From Streptomyces kurssanovii (GTDB taxonomy: Bacteria > Actinomycetota > Actinomycetes > Streptomycetales > Streptomycetaceae): a stretch of DNA of 64,000 nt. Position 1 is the first letter of the stretch; every line of letters starts with the position of its first letter. Positions 8,148 to 16,741 of this stretch are shown here, piece after piece. Position numbers and translations under genes: made by a program. A model generated the notes under the pieces. The model made no database searches and was not told the DNA's origin. It was given only the letters and a program-made list of their open reading frames with translations. Location of the stretch: positions 62,001-126,000 of the forward strand of contig NZ_BMTN01000002.1 in assembly GCF_014649695.1 (NCBI RefSeq), given 5' to 3'.

Positions 8148-9359
8148 TCAGCGGCGGGCGACGCCCTCCGCTCGCGCCGCCGCGGCGACCGCCGCGGTCA
8201 CCGCGGGCGCGACCCGCTCGTCGAAGGGCGAGGGGATCACGTAGTCGGCCGAGAGCGCGTCACCGACGACGTCGGCGAGCGCGTCCGCCGCCGCGATCTT
8301 CATGCCCTCGGTGATCCGGGACGCCCGCACCTGCAGCGCGCCCGCGAAGATCCCCGGGAAGGCGAGGACGTTGTTGATCTGGTTCGGGTAGTCCGAACGG
8401 CCGGTGGCCACGACCGCCGCGTACTTGTGCGCGACGTCGGGGTGCACCTCCGGGTTCGGGTTGGCCATGGCGAAGACGAACGCCCCCGGCGCCATGGACG
8501 CGACAGCCGCCTCCGGCACGGTGCCGCCGGAGACGCCGATGAAGACGTCGGCGCCGGCCAGCGCGTTCTCCAGGGAGCCCGAGAGACCCGCACGGTTGGT
8601 GAGCTCGGCGAGCTCACGCTTGACCGGCGTCAGGTCCTCGCGGTCACGGCTGACGATGCCCTTGCGGTCGGCGACCGCCACGTCGCCGAGACCGGCCTCC
8701 AGCAGGAACTTCGCGATCGCCACACCGGCCGCGCCCGCGCCGGAGATGACAGCGCGCAGGTCACCGAGCGTGCGCCCGGTCAGCTTGGCTGCGTTGCGCA
8801 GGGCGGCCAGGGTCACGACGGCGGTGCCGTGCTGGTCGTCGTGGAAGACGGGGATGTCGAGGCGCTCCTGGAGCTTGCGCTCGATCTCGAAGCACCGGGG
8901 TGCCGAGATGTCCTCGAGGTTGACTCCGCCGAAGGACGGCGCGAGACGCACGACGGTCTCGACGATCTCGTCGGCGTCGGTGGTGGCGAGGGCGATCGGG
9001 ACCGCGTCCACGCCGCCGAACTGCTTGAAAAGGATCGCCTTCCCTTCCATGACCGGGAGGGATGCCTCCGGTCCGATGTCTCCGAGACCGAGCACCGCCG
9101 TTCCGTCCGTCACGACGGCGACGACCTGGGACTTCCAGGTGTAGTCGTGCACGAGCTCCGGCCGCTCCGCGATGGCGGTGCAGACCTTGGCGACGCCGGG
9201 TGTGTAAGCGAGGGACAGGTCGTCCTTGTTCCGCACCGGCACGGTGGCCTGGATGGCCATCTTGCCGCCGCGGTGCAGTGCGAACGCCGGATCGAAGGGC
9301 TCGTCGGCGCTCTCCGTGTCGGCGCTGTCGCTGCGAGGATTGACGATCTCCGCTGCCAT
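8148..9359 (-). CDS. NADP-dependent malic enzyme
   Basis: A 403-residue protein of the short bacterial malic enzyme type. It converts malate to pyruvate, CO2 and NAD(P)H, linking the TCA cycle to pyruvate and supplying reducing power. Visible motifs are the active-site region SLAYTPGVAKVC, the lysine-containing VMEGKAILFKQFGG, the metal-binding VFHDDQHGTA and the dinucleotide fold VISGAGAAGVAIAKFL. It lacks the phosphotransacetylase-like C-terminal extension of the long MaeB enzymes. NADP preference is from knowledge of the Streptomyces orthologue, not from a residue I can prove. Start ATG at 9359. Transcribed divergently from the amino-acid ABC operon. Confidence 0.93.
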   Translation of the reverse strand: MAAEIVNPRSDSADTESADEPFDPAFALHRGGKMAIQATVPVRNKDDLSLAYTPGVAKVCTAIAERPELVHDYTWKSQVVAVVTDGTAVLGLGDIGPEASLPVMEGKAILFKQFGGVDAVPIALATTDADEIVETVVRLAPSFGGVNLEDISAPRCFEIERKLQERLDIPVFHDDQHGTAVVTLAALRNAAKLTGRTLGDLRAVISGAGAAGVAIAKFLLEAGLGDVAVADRKGIVSRDREDLTPVKRELAELTNRAGLSGSLENALAGADVFIGVSGGTVPEAAVASMAPGAFVFAMANPNPEVHPDVAHKYAAVVATGRSDYPNQINNVLAFPGIFAGALQVRASRITEGMKIAAADALADVVGDALSADYVIPSPFDERVAPAVTAAVAAAARAEGVARR

Positions 9360-9883
9360 GTGGTTGACCCCTTAGGTCTTCATCAGTTGAGGGTGGCCAC
9401 TCCTGGTTGAGGAGGGGTGGGCGGGCACCGCGTCCGTTCCCTGCACTAGGGCGATTGGCCCGCCCGGGCAGGGGGAGGTACGTACGCGCGGGCGCGCCGC
9501 ACACGCGCCCTGAGCCCCGGATGAGGGGTGTAAGGATCCTTCTTACCGGACGGACCACACCGCGGACGAGTCGATATGCGCTCGGTGACGCGGTTCATAG
9601 CCAGAAACACGGACAAGCCCGCCACGTGCGGCCGAACCCGCCCAGAAGGCAAGACGACCGAAGATCTTCCGGCCGGAAGAAGGCTTTCCAGCGAATGGTC
9701 CGGCCTTGATGTACCGGCCCGCCGGGGTTCGGGGGTGACCCGTTATCCGATTTTGACATGCGTGGCCCCCTGAATGGGCTCGTCCGAATGGCAAGATGCC
9801 GAAAACAGACAAGGTCGCGACACTCGAAGATGAGTGCAGTACGACCTGGTAACTCCACCCTCACCCGCCGGAGGACCCCGATC
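9360..9883. other. Divergent intergenic region, 524 bases
   Basis: I see no convincing gene here. It should contain the promoters for the malic enzyme (minus) and the amino-acid ABC operon (plus). Two things stand out: a 14-base palindrome CTTCCGGCCGGAAG at 9666-9679, and a TTGACA at 9753-9758 that has no well-spaced -10 partner. Neither can be assigned to a known regulator from the sequence alone. Confidence 0.5.
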
Positions 9884-10831
9884 ATGACCGCAAGCACCAC
9901 GCGCCGCTCGACCGCCGCCAAGTCCCGGATCGCGGCGGTCAGCGCCATCGCGGTCGCCGGCGCCATGCTGCTGACCGCGTGCGGCGACCAGACGGACAAC
10001 GGAGCCTCGGACTCGGAGACCAAGGGCACCTCGTCCGCGGCGCCGCTGGCCGACAAGCTGCCCAAGGAGATCCGCGACAAGGGCGTCATCAAGGTCGGAT
10101 CCGACATCGCGTACGCGCCGATGGAGTTCATGGACGAGGGCAACAAGCCCGCCGGTGTGGACATCGACATCGCCAAGGCCCTGGGCAAGGTCCTCGGCGT
10201 CGAGTTCCAGTTCGAGAACTCCACCTTCGACCAGCTCGTCCTCGGCATGAACAACGGCCGCACCGACATCGTCATGTCGTCGATGACGGACACCAAGGAG
10301 CGCCAGCAGGGCGCGACCGAGGACGCCAAGGGCGGTGCCGACTTCGTCAACTACTTCAAGGCCGGCTCCGCGATCCTGGTCCAGAAGGGCAACCCCAAGA
10401 AGGTCAACACGCTGGACGACCTGTGCGGCCTGACGGTCGCCGCCCAGCGCGGCACGGCCAACGAGGCGCTGCTGAAGGAGACGCAGAAGAAGTGCGGCTC
10501 CGACAAGATCAAGGAGTTCATCTCCGACCAGGACACCGACTCGATCACGCAGCTCCAGACCAAGCGTGCCGACGCGGTGATCACCGACTTCCCGGTCGCC
10601 CTCTACAACGAGCTGAACGCCGGCGGCGGCAAGCTCTTCGAGGTCGTGGGCGAGCAGATCGACGCCGCGCCGTACGGCATCGCGGTGAGCAAGAAGAACA
10701 CGCAGCTGCGTGACGCCCTCCAGGCGGCCGTCCAGCAGATCATCGATGACGGCTCGTACGGCGAGGTTCTGAAGGAGTGGAAGGCCGAGAGCGGCGCCAT
10801 CGAGAAGGCAACGGTCAACGCCGGCAAGTGA
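9884..10831 (+). CDS. Amino-acid ABC transporter substrate-binding lipoprotein
   Basis: A 315-residue family 3 solute-binding protein. The start at ATG 9884 is chosen because GGAGG lies nine bases upstream and it gives a standard lipoprotein signal (RRSTAAK, hydrophobic core, lipobox LLTAC). The mature part has the typical opening GVIKVGSDIAYAPMEF and GVDIDIAKALG, and the later FDQLVLGMNNGRTDIV, DLCGLTVAAQRGT and YGIAVSKKN. It captures a polar amino acid outside the cell, glutamate/glutamine type by family, and delivers it to the permease encoded next. First gene of a three-gene operon; no second permease gene is present. Confidence 0.9.
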   Translation: MTASTTRRSTAAKSRIAAVSAIAVAGAMLLTACGDQTDNGASDSETKGTSSAAPLADKLPKEIRDKGVIKVGSDIAYAPMEFMDEGNKPAGVDIDIAKALGKVLGVEFQFENSTFDQLVLGMNNGRTDIVMSSMTDTKERQQGATEDAKGGADFVNYFKAGSAILVQKGNPKKVNTLDDLCGLTVAAQRGTANEALLKETQKKCGSDKIKEFISDQDTDSITQLQTKRADAVITDFPVALYNELNAGGGKLFEVVGEQIDAAPYGIAVSKKNTQLRDALQAAVQQIIDDGSYGEVLKEWKAESGAIEKATVNAGK

Positions 10832-10875
10832 CGCCACTCGCCGCCACAACCTCCCTCATGTAAGGCAGCAACTCT

Positions 10876-11844
10876 GTGACTGACCCCCTCGACAAGGTGC
10901 CGGCCGACGTCCCCCCGGACGGTGGCCGGGACGCCTCCCCCCGCAAGTACTCCGGGCCCATCAAGGCCGTTCCCGTACGCCACTACGGGCGCTGGATCAG
11001 CGCCGTCGTCGTGCTCGGGCTCCTCGCCCTGCTGGTCCGGGCGTTCGCCGACGCCCAGATCCAGTGGAGCGTGGTCGGTGACCAGATCACCAACGGCACG
11101 TTCGCCTGGGGCGCCTGGGAGACCTTGAAGATCACCGTCTACTCGATGGTGATCGGTGTGGTCCTCGGCGCGATCCTCGCGGTGATGCGACTCTCGCCCA
11201 ACCCGGTGCTCTCCTCGGTGGCCTGGGGCTACATCTGGTTCTTCCGCGGCACCCCGGTGCTGGTGCAGATCCTGCTGTGGTTCAACCTCTCGCTGGTCTT
11301 CCAGTACCTCGACCTCGGTTTCATCTACCGGGACGAGATGAACCAGGTCATGACGCCCTTCGTGGCGGCGCTGCTGGCGCTCGGCCTGAACGAGGCCGCG
11401 TACATGGCCGAGATCTGCCGGGCCGGCATCCAGTCGGTCGACTCGGGTCAGACGGAGGCGGCGCACGCGCTGGGCATGAAGGGCGGCAAGACGATGCGTC
11501 GCATCGTGCTGCCGCAGGCCATGCGGGTGATCATTCCGCCGACCGGCAACGAGTTCATCAACATGCTCAAGACCTCCTCGCTGGCGTTCGCCATCGGCTA
11601 CGGCGAGCTGTTCCTGCGGGGCCGTGAATTCGGCTCCCGGACGCTCGCCATCATGGAGGGCTACATCGTGATCTCGCTCTGGTACCTGGCGCTGACGACC
11701 GTGTTCAGCATCGGCCAGTACTACCTGGAGCGGTATTACGCCCGCGGTTCGAGCCGTTCGCTGCCGCCCACGCCGCTCCAGCGGCTGCGCAAACAGCTGT
11801 CGTCGTTCCGTGTCCAGAGCAATGTCGGAGGCGTGAAGGTATGA
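10876..11844 (+). CDS. Amino-acid ABC transporter permease
   Basis: A 322-residue membrane protein beginning at GTG 10876 with about 40 hydrophilic N-terminal residues, then roughly five to six membrane helices. The HisM/GlnP-type EAA loop that contacts the ATPase is clear ([20 protein letters not shown], about residues 196-215). The C-terminal tail of about 35 residues is basic. Only one permease gene is in the operon, so the transporter is probably a homodimer. It lies 44 bases after the binding-protein gene, and its stop overlaps the ATPase start by four bases (ATGA), showing tight coupling. Confidence 0.92.
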   Translation: MTDPLDKVPADVPPDGGRDASPRKYSGPIKAVPVRHYGRWISAVVVLGLLALLVRAFADAQIQWSVVGDQITNGTFAWGAWETLKITVYSMVIGVVLGAILAVMRLSPNPVLSSVAWGYIWFFRGTPVLVQILLWFNLSLVFQYLDLGFIYRDEMNQVMTPFVAALLALGLNEAAYMAEICRAGIQSVDSGQTEAAHALGMKGGKTMRRIVLPQAMRVIIPPTGNEFINMLKTSSLAFAIGYGELFLRGREFGSRTLAIMEGYIVISLWYLALTTVFSIGQYYLERYYARGSSRSLPPTPLQRLRKQLSSFRVQSNVGGVKV

Positions 11845-12617
11845 GTTCCCAGTCGACGCAGCCGATGGTGAAGGCCGAGAACGTCCACAAGTCGTTCGGG
11901 CATCTGAAGGTCCTCAAGGGCATCGATCTCGAGGTCGCGCACCGTGAGGTGTTCTGCCTGGTCGGCCCGTCCGGATCCGGCAAATCCACCTTCCTGCGGT
12001 GCATCAACCACCTGGAGCAGATCAACGGCGGCCGGCTCTCGGTCGACGGGCGGCTGGTGGGCTACCGCGAGAAGGGCGACAAGCTCTACGAGCTGAAGGA
12101 GAAGGAGGTCGCGGCGCAGCGCAGGGACATCGGCATGGTCTTCCAGCGCTTCAACCTCTTCCCGCACATGACGGCCCTCACGAACGTCATGGAGGCTCCG
12201 GTCCAGGTCAAGGGCGAGTCGAAGTCCGTGGCCCGCGAGCGTGCGCTGAAGCTGCTGGACCGGGTGGGACTGGCCGACAAGGCCAAGAACTACCCGACCC
12301 AGCTCTCCGGCGGTCAGCAGCAGCGCGTCGCGATCGCCCGTGCGCTCGCGATGGAGCCGAAGCTGATGCTCTTCGACGAGCCGACGTCGGCCCTCGACCC
12401 CGAGCTGGTGGGCGAGGTCCTCGACGTCATGCGCGGCCTCGCGGAGGACGGCATGACGATGATCGTCGTGACCCACGAGATGGGCTTCGCCCGTGAGGTC
12501 GGCGACGCGCTCGTCTTCATGGACGACGGCGTGGTCGTCGAGGCCGGCCACCCGCGCGATGTCCTGGGGAACCCGCAGCACGAGCGGACGAAGTCGTTCC
12601 TCTCGAAGGTGCTCTGA
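11841..12617 (+). CDS. Amino-acid ABC transporter ATP-binding protein
   Basis: A 258-residue GlnQ/HisP-type ATPase. Walker A is GPSGSGKST (about residues 43-51), the Q-loop is in [14 protein letters not shown], the signature is LSGGQQQR, Walker B is [14 protein letters not shown] and the switch His is in VVTHEMGFA. It energises amino-acid uptake by the preceding permease. The ATG overlaps the permease stop. The last codons are repeated twice after the stop codon (see the repeat at 12603-12659). Confidence 0.94.
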   Translation: MSSQSTQPMVKAENVHKSFGHLKVLKGIDLEVAHREVFCLVGPSGSGKSTFLRCINHLEQINGGRLSVDGRLVGYREKGDKLYELKEKEVAAQRRDIGMVFQRFNLFPHMTALTNVMEAPVQVKGESKSVARERALKLLDRVGLADKAKNYPTQLSGGQQQRVAIARALAMEPKLMLFDEPTSALDPELVGEVLDVMRGLAEDGMTMIVVTHEMGFAREVGDALVFMDDGVVVEAGHPRDVLGNPQHERTKSFLSKVL

Positions 12618-12659
12618 TCTGTCGAAGGCGCTCTGACCTGCAGAAAGCGCTCTGAGCGC
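12603..12659 (+). repeat. Three tandem copies of a 19-base unit spanning a stop codon
   Basis: TCGAAGGTGCTCTGATCTG (12603-12621) is followed directly by TCGAAGGCGCTCTGACCTG and by a diverged third copy CAGAAAGCGCTCTGAGCGC. The first copy encodes the ATPase C-terminus and its stop; each later copy also carries a TGA. The array ends just before the terminator. Confidence 0.85.
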
Positions 12660-12667
12660 AACCGGCA

Positions 12668-12703
12668 AGGGGCGGTACGGACCCGGTGGTCCGTACCGCC
12701 CCT
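12668..12703 (+). terminator. Bidirectional intrinsic-type terminator
   Basis: A perfect 15-base-pair stem (12668-12682 with 12689-12703) and a six-base loop CCGGTG. It lies between the convergent ABC operon and the methyltransferase gene and can serve both. No T-run follows, as is usual in Streptomyces. Confidence 0.85.
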
Positions 12704-12716
12704 GCGCGTTCCGCCG

Positions 12717-13490
12717 CTACTTCAGGGCCAGCACCAGAGCGTCCGACGGCGACGCCCACACCGGGCGCGCCTCGGCGAAGCCCGCCGCGCCCAGGGCCTC
12801 GGCGTGCCACTGGGCGGAGGGGGTGTCACCGTCGGCGTGCTCGCCGTAGATCCGGAACCGCTCGGCCGTCGGCCCGGCCAGGACCGGGTCCTTGGCGGCG
12901 AGCGCCCACCACTCGGCCCAGTCGAGGGCGCCGGCCGCCCTGGCCCGTTCCATGCCCGCGTGCCGGTGCGCGCGCTCCGCGGCGTTGATCCGGGGTGTGG
13001 ACGCGTCCTTCATGTGGTCGGCGTTCATGAAGACGCCGCCGTCCCGGACGAGGGTGCCGATCTGCCGGTAGAGCGCCGCGAGCGGTTCGCTGTGGAGCCA
13101 GTGCAGCGCGGTGGCGGTGAGCACCGCGTCGTACGAGGTGTGCGGCAGGGAGTCCGTCCAGGCGGGGTCCTTGAGGTCGGCGGTGACGAGCGTGACGCGC
13201 TCGTCGCCCGCGAAGTGGCCCCGGGCGATGGTCAGCAGCGCGGGGTCGAGGTCGACCCCGGTGCTGGTGGCCTCCGGGAACCGCGCGAGGAGCCGGTCCG
13301 TGATACTTCCCGTACCGCAGGCGAGGTCGAGGACTCCGGGCTTCGGGCCGACCGTGGCCTCGACCATGTCCAGCATCACCCGGAACCGCTCCTCGCGGTC
13401 GGGCATGTACCACTCCTGCTGGCGGTCCCAGCTCTCCTGCCAAGCCCGCCAGTCGGTGCCCGCCGCCGTGCCCTCGTCCGTCCCGCCCAC
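12717..13490 (-). CDS. Class I SAM-dependent methyltransferase
   Basis: A 257-residue protein with the SAM-binding motif I VLDLACGTGSITDRLL (around residue 54), the acidic end of the second strand in GVDLDPALL, and VTADLKDP, followed by DAVLTATALHWL. These match small-molecule methyltransferases of the Methyltransf_25 type. The GTG start at 13490 is preceded by GGAGG with six bases of spacing. The acceptor is unknown. The gene is divergent from the CGNR gene and convergent with the ABC operon, so it is probably monocistronic. Confidence 0.85.
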   Translation of the reverse strand: MGGTDEGTAAGTDWRAWQESWDRQQEWYMPDREERFRVMLDMVEATVGPKPGVLDLACGTGSITDRLLARFPEATSTGVDLDPALLTIARGHFAGDERVTLVTADLKDPAWTDSLPHTSYDAVLTATALHWLHSEPLAALYRQIGTLVRDGGVFMNADHMKDASTPRINAAERAHRHAGMERARAAGALDWAEWWALAAKDPVLAGPTAERFRIYGEHADGDTPSAQWHAEALGAAGFAEARPVWASPSDALVLALK

Positions 13491-13570
13491 CGGAAGCCTC
13501 CCGTCCGTAATACCCTCGATTGATAAGCAGCCGTTACCGTCACCCTAGAACGCCGCTGTAAGGACTACAA

Positions 13571-14200
13571 GTGGAACTGGCCTATTACTCGGACTACGCC
13601 GTACGGCTGGTCAACACCGAGGAGCCGGCTCGCAACAAGGACTCCCTCACCTCGGTCGAGGCCGTCCGCGAGCTCTTCGGCGCGTCGTCCCAGGCCGCCC
13701 GCCGCGCCACCGACTCGGACGTCACCCGCTTCCGCTCGGTACGGGGCCGGCTGCGCGCCGTTTTCGCCGCGGCCGACGCGGGTGAGGAGACCCAGGCCGT
13801 CGACCTGCTCAACTCACTGCTGCTGGAGTTCCCCGTCAGCCCGCAGATCTCCGGGCACGACCACCGGGACGAGGACGGCCGCCCCAAGTGGCACATGCAC
13901 CTCGCCGACCACCCTTCGAACGCGACCGCGGGCTATGCCGCGATCGCCGCGATGGGACTGGCGTTCCATCTGACCGAGTACGGCGTCGACCGCCTCGGTC
14001 TCTGCCAGGCCGCGCCCTGCCGCAACGCCTACCTGGACACGTCCACGAACCGCTCGCGCCGCTACTGCTCCGACCGCTGCGCGACCCGCGCCAACGTGGC
14101 CGCCTACCGGGCGCGCAAGCGTCTGGAGAGCGAGCGGTCCGGGCCCACCGGCCGCACCGCGGAGACCAGCCAGGAGACGACCCCCGTCACGGACCGCTGA
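13571..14200 (+). CDS. CGNR zinc-finger (ABATE-type) protein
   Basis: A 209-residue protein. The N-terminal ~130 residues match the alpha-helical ABATE domain (DYAVRLVNTEEP at the start). The C-terminal zinc finger has CQAAPCRNAYLDTS and RRYCSDRCATRANVAAYRAR, with the Cys pairs of the CGNR motif although the central residues read CRNA rather than CGNR. Such proteins are thought to bind nucleic acid and are often treated as putative regulators; the target is unknown. Start GTG 13571. The last 97 bases overlap the convergent sodX gene. Confidence 0.8.
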   Translation: MELAYYSDYAVRLVNTEEPARNKDSLTSVEAVRELFGASSQAARRATDSDVTRFRSVRGRLRAVFAAADAGEETQAVDLLNSLLLEFPVSPQISGHDHRDEDGRPKWHMHLADHPSNATAGYAAIAAMGLAFHLTEYGVDRLGLCQAAPCRNAYLDTSTNRSRRYCSDRCATRANVAAYRARKRLESERSGPTGRTAETSQETTPVTDR

Positions 14201-14523
14201 TCCTGACTGAGCGGACGGAAGCGGCTGCGCACCCGGCCGAGCAGCAGCTCGGGCGGCACCACCCCGAAGACACGGCTGTCGCCGTCGGCGCCGGGGTTGT
14301 CACCGAGCACCCACCACCCCCCGTCGCGCCGTTCGGCAAGCCGCTTGACGATGAGCAGGTCCTGCTGCAGCGGATGGCGGAGCACCGCCACGTCGCCGAC
14401 GCGCAGTGAGGCGCGGTAGTCGACCAGCAGCTGGTCCCCGTGAACCAGCGTCGGAACCATCGACGGCCCGGTCACCTCGGCGACCCCGAACCGGGCCCTC
14501 GGCTCCCGCCCCTGCTCAATCAT
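14104..14523 (-). CDS. sodX: Nickel superoxide dismutase maturation protease SodX
   Basis: A 139-residue signal-peptidase-like (S26/S24 fold) serine protease. The nucleophile is Ser21 in TGPSMVPTL and the general-base Lys60 is in LIVKRLAE, followed by WWVLGDNPGADGDSR. It removes the leader of the nickel superoxide dismutase precursor so that the N-terminal His can bind nickel. The divergent neighbour is exactly that enzyme (sodN), which fixes the assignment. ATG 14523 has GGAGGT about seven bases upstream. There is no strong N-terminal membrane helix, consistent with a cytosolic processing enzyme. The 3' end overlaps the CGNR gene. Confidence 0.93.
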   Translation of the reverse strand: MIEQGREPRARFGVAEVTGPSMVPTLVHGDQLLVDYRASLRVGDVAVLRHPLQQDLLIVKRLAERRDGGWWVLGDNPGADGDSRVFGVVPPELLLGRVRSRFRPLSQDQRSVTGVVSWLVSAVRPVGPDRSLSRRLRAR

Positions 14524-14673
14524 CAGCCACCTCCGACTCCCACTGTATGTTCGGCCACCGGCCCGGCACGGACCCCGGACTTTTGACCTAAGCCCAAGGG
14601 GGCACCCGCCAAAACGGGTCCCTCACGGAGTAATGTCCCACCTGAGAAGACGATCACGAGGAAGGACAGCTCA

Positions 14674-15069
14674 ATGCTCTCCCGCCTGTTTGCCCCCAAG
14701 GTGAAGGTCAGCGCCCACTGCGACCTGCCTTGCGGTGTCTACGACCCGGCCCAGGCCCGCATCGAGGCGGAGTCGGTCAAGGCCGTCCAGGAGAAGTACC
14801 AGGCCAACGAGGACCCGCACTTCCGCGCCCGCGCCACGGTCATCAAGGAGCAGCGCGCGGAGCTCGCCAAGCACCACGTCTCGGTGCTCTGGAGCGACTA
14901 CTTCAAGCCGCCGCACTTCGAGAAGTACCCGGAGCTGCACCAGCTCATCAACGACACCCTGAAGGCGCTCTCCGCCGCCAAGGCGTCCACGGACCCGGCG
15001 ACCGGCCAGAAGGCCCTGGACCACATCGCCCAGATCGACAAGATCTTCTGGGAGACCAAGAAGGCCTGA
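14674..15069 (+). CDS. sodN: Nickel-containing superoxide dismutase
   Basis: A 131-residue precursor. A 14-residue leader (MLSRLFAPKVKVSA) precedes the mature N-terminus HCDLPCGVYDPAQ, which is the Ni-hook. The mature His1, Cys2 and Cys6 ligands are all present (precursor residues 15, 16 and 20). The rest is the four-helix bundle typical of the ~117-residue mature Streptomyces enzyme. It dismutates superoxide in the cytoplasm as a homohexamer, after leader removal by SodX encoded divergently. Expression in Streptomyces depends on nickel; I cannot identify the responsible operator with certainty in the 150-base intergenic region, which does hold a small hairpin (ACCCG...CGGGT) near 14604-14619. 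Confidence 0.97.
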   Translation: MLSRLFAPKVKVSAHCDLPCGVYDPAQARIEAESVKAVQEKYQANEDPHFRARATVIKEQRAELAKHHVSVLWSDYFKPPHFEKYPELHQLINDTLKALSAAKASTDPATGQKALDHIAQIDKIFWETKKA

Positions 15070-15086
15070 CCTCGCGTCAGCTTCCC

Positions 15087-15133
15087 GCACCCGGCCCGCG
15101 CGGCTCCTCATCCGGAGCCCGCGGGCCGGGTGC
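15087..15133 (+). terminator. Terminator of sodN
   Basis: A long G/C hairpin with left arm starting GCACCCGGCCCGCG (15087-15100) and right arm ending CGCGGGCCGGGTGC (15120-15133). The stem extends inward through GGCTCC/GGAGCC with one bulged base. It starts 18 bases after the sodN stop. Confidence 0.85.
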
Positions 15134-15370
15134 GGCCGTATGAGGCGGCAAATGGACGTACCGCCTCCGATTCCAGTGGTCGCGGTGTCGTGAGGAGGAG
15201 CCATCGAGCTTCGCGAACAAGCCACGGCCGAGGACCTCCCGGCCGGGCCCCGCGCCACGGCCGGCGAGCAGCCCCGACCGGCGGACCGGTCCGGGCGGGC
15301 GCACTCCTTCCTCGGCCCGGCCGCCCTCGCCCTGGCCCTCGGACTGTGGAGCATCACCCGGCAGGGCACG

Positions 15371-16741
15371 ATGTGGCGCGACGAATCCGTCACCTACCAG
15401 GTCGCGCACCGGAGTCTCCCGGAGATCTGGGCGCTCCTGCAGAACGCGGATGCCGTCCACGGCCTCTACTACGTCCTGATGCACGGCCTCTTCGCCCTCT
15501 GGGACGGGGGTCTCGTCACGCTCCGGCTGCCGTCCGTGCTGGCCGTGGCCGTGGCCGCCGGGCTCGTGGGACTGACCGGGTGCCGCATCGCCGGGCGCGG
15601 GGCGGGCCTGCTCAGCGGCCTGGTCTTCGCGCTCACCCCCGAGGTGCAGATGTACGCCCAGGAGGGGCGCTCCTACGCGCTCGTCTGCGCCCTGGTCGCA
15701 CTGGGCACCTACCTGCTCCTGCGCTGCCTGACCGAACCGTCCCGTCGCCTGTGGATCCTCTACGGGCTCTCGCTGCTCGCCGCGAGCTGGCTCCACGAAT
15801 TCGCCGTACTGGCGCTGCCCGCGCACGGCATCACCGTGCTCGCTTCCCGCGCGGACCGGCCCGTCCGGCGCGCATGGGCCTTGGCGGCGGCCGCCGTGGC
15901 CGCCGGCCTCGTCCCGCTGGTCCTGCTCAGCGCGGGCCAGTCCGGCCAGGTGTCGTGGATCAGCGGCCCGAAGCCGAAGGAGTGGCTCGAGATCACGGGC
16001 GTGGCCCTGGTGGCCGTGCTCTGCGCGAGGCACCCCGCCGCCGGCCGCAGACCCGTCCTCCTGCCGCGTCTGGCCCTGCCCCTGGCGGTGCTCCCGACGG
16101 CCGTCCTGCTGCTGTCGGCGCTCCACGAGCCCATGTACGTGGACCGGTACGTCCTCTTCACCGACATCGGCTTCGCCCTGCTCGTCGGCACCTCGCTCAG
16201 CGCGCTCGTCACGGCCGCCTCTCGCTGTGGCCCGCTCCGCGCCCGGCTTCCTCGCGCCACGGCCCTGTCGGCGGCGGCTCTCGCGGCCGTGCTCGCGCTC
16301 ACCCCCGTGACGCTGCAGATGCGGACCCCCGACAGCCGGAAGGACGACGTGACGGCCGTCGCGGACGAGGTCCGGCGCGTCTCGTCCCCCGGCGACGGGC
16401 TCGTCTTCGCACCCTCACGCCGGCGCGAGTGGCGGCTCTCGTACCCGGACGAGTACGGCGGACTCGTCGACCTCGCGCTCGGGCGCACCCCGCGGGCTTC
16501 CGCTTCCCTCCAGGGCGAGGAACTGCCCGCTCCCGAGATCCGCGCCCGCATGCTGTCCGTGGACCGGATCGTGGTGCTCAGCGACCCGCCGGGCCAGCCG
16601 GAGGACACGGTGGCGCAGGAGGCGGTCAAACGCGAAGTCCTGCGCGCCCACTTCCACGAGTGCTCCCGCACGCAGGTGAAGGGCGCCCAGGTGACCCTCT
16701 ACGCCCGTGGGGCGGAGTGCGCGGCGCCGAAGGGGAACTGA
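15371..16741 (+). CDS. Integral membrane glycosyltransferase (GT39/ArnT-like)
   Basis: From ATG 15371 the protein has 456 residues. It opens with MWRDESVTYQVA, whose Asp-Glu pair matches the first extracytoplasmic-loop motif of polyprenyl-phosphate-dependent GT-C transferases. About eight to ten membrane helices follow, with an extracellular C-terminal domain from about residue 330. In this family a membrane helix should come before the DE motif. The same frame does continue upstream and encodes a hydrophobic stretch (FLGPAALALALGLWSI), but there is no ATG, GTG or TTG back to the in-frame TGA at 15191. An AGGAGG at 15193 sits four bases before an in-frame ATC (15203), giving a 512-residue product. 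The true start is therefore uncertain. The acceptor is unknown. Confidence 0.75.
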   Translation: MWRDESVTYQVAHRSLPEIWALLQNADAVHGLYYVLMHGLFALWDGGLVTLRLPSVLAVAVAAGLVGLTGCRIAGRGAGLLSGLVFALTPEVQMYAQEGRSYALVCALVALGTYLLLRCLTEPSRRLWILYGLSLLAASWLHEFAVLALPAHGITVLASRADRPVRRAWALAAAAVAAGLVPLVLLSAGQSGQVSWISGPKPKEWLEITGVALVAVLCARHPAAGRRPVLLPRLALPLAVLPTAVLLLSALHEPMYVDRYVLFTDIGFALLVGTSLSALVTAASRCGPLRARLPRATALSAAALAAVLALTPVTLQMRTPDSRKDDVTAVADEVRRVSSPGDGLVFAPSRRREWRLSYPDEYGGLVDLALGRTPRASASLQGEELPAPEIRARMLSVDRIVVLSDPPGQPEDTVAQEAVKREVLRAHFHECSRTQVKGAQVTLYARGAECAAPKGN

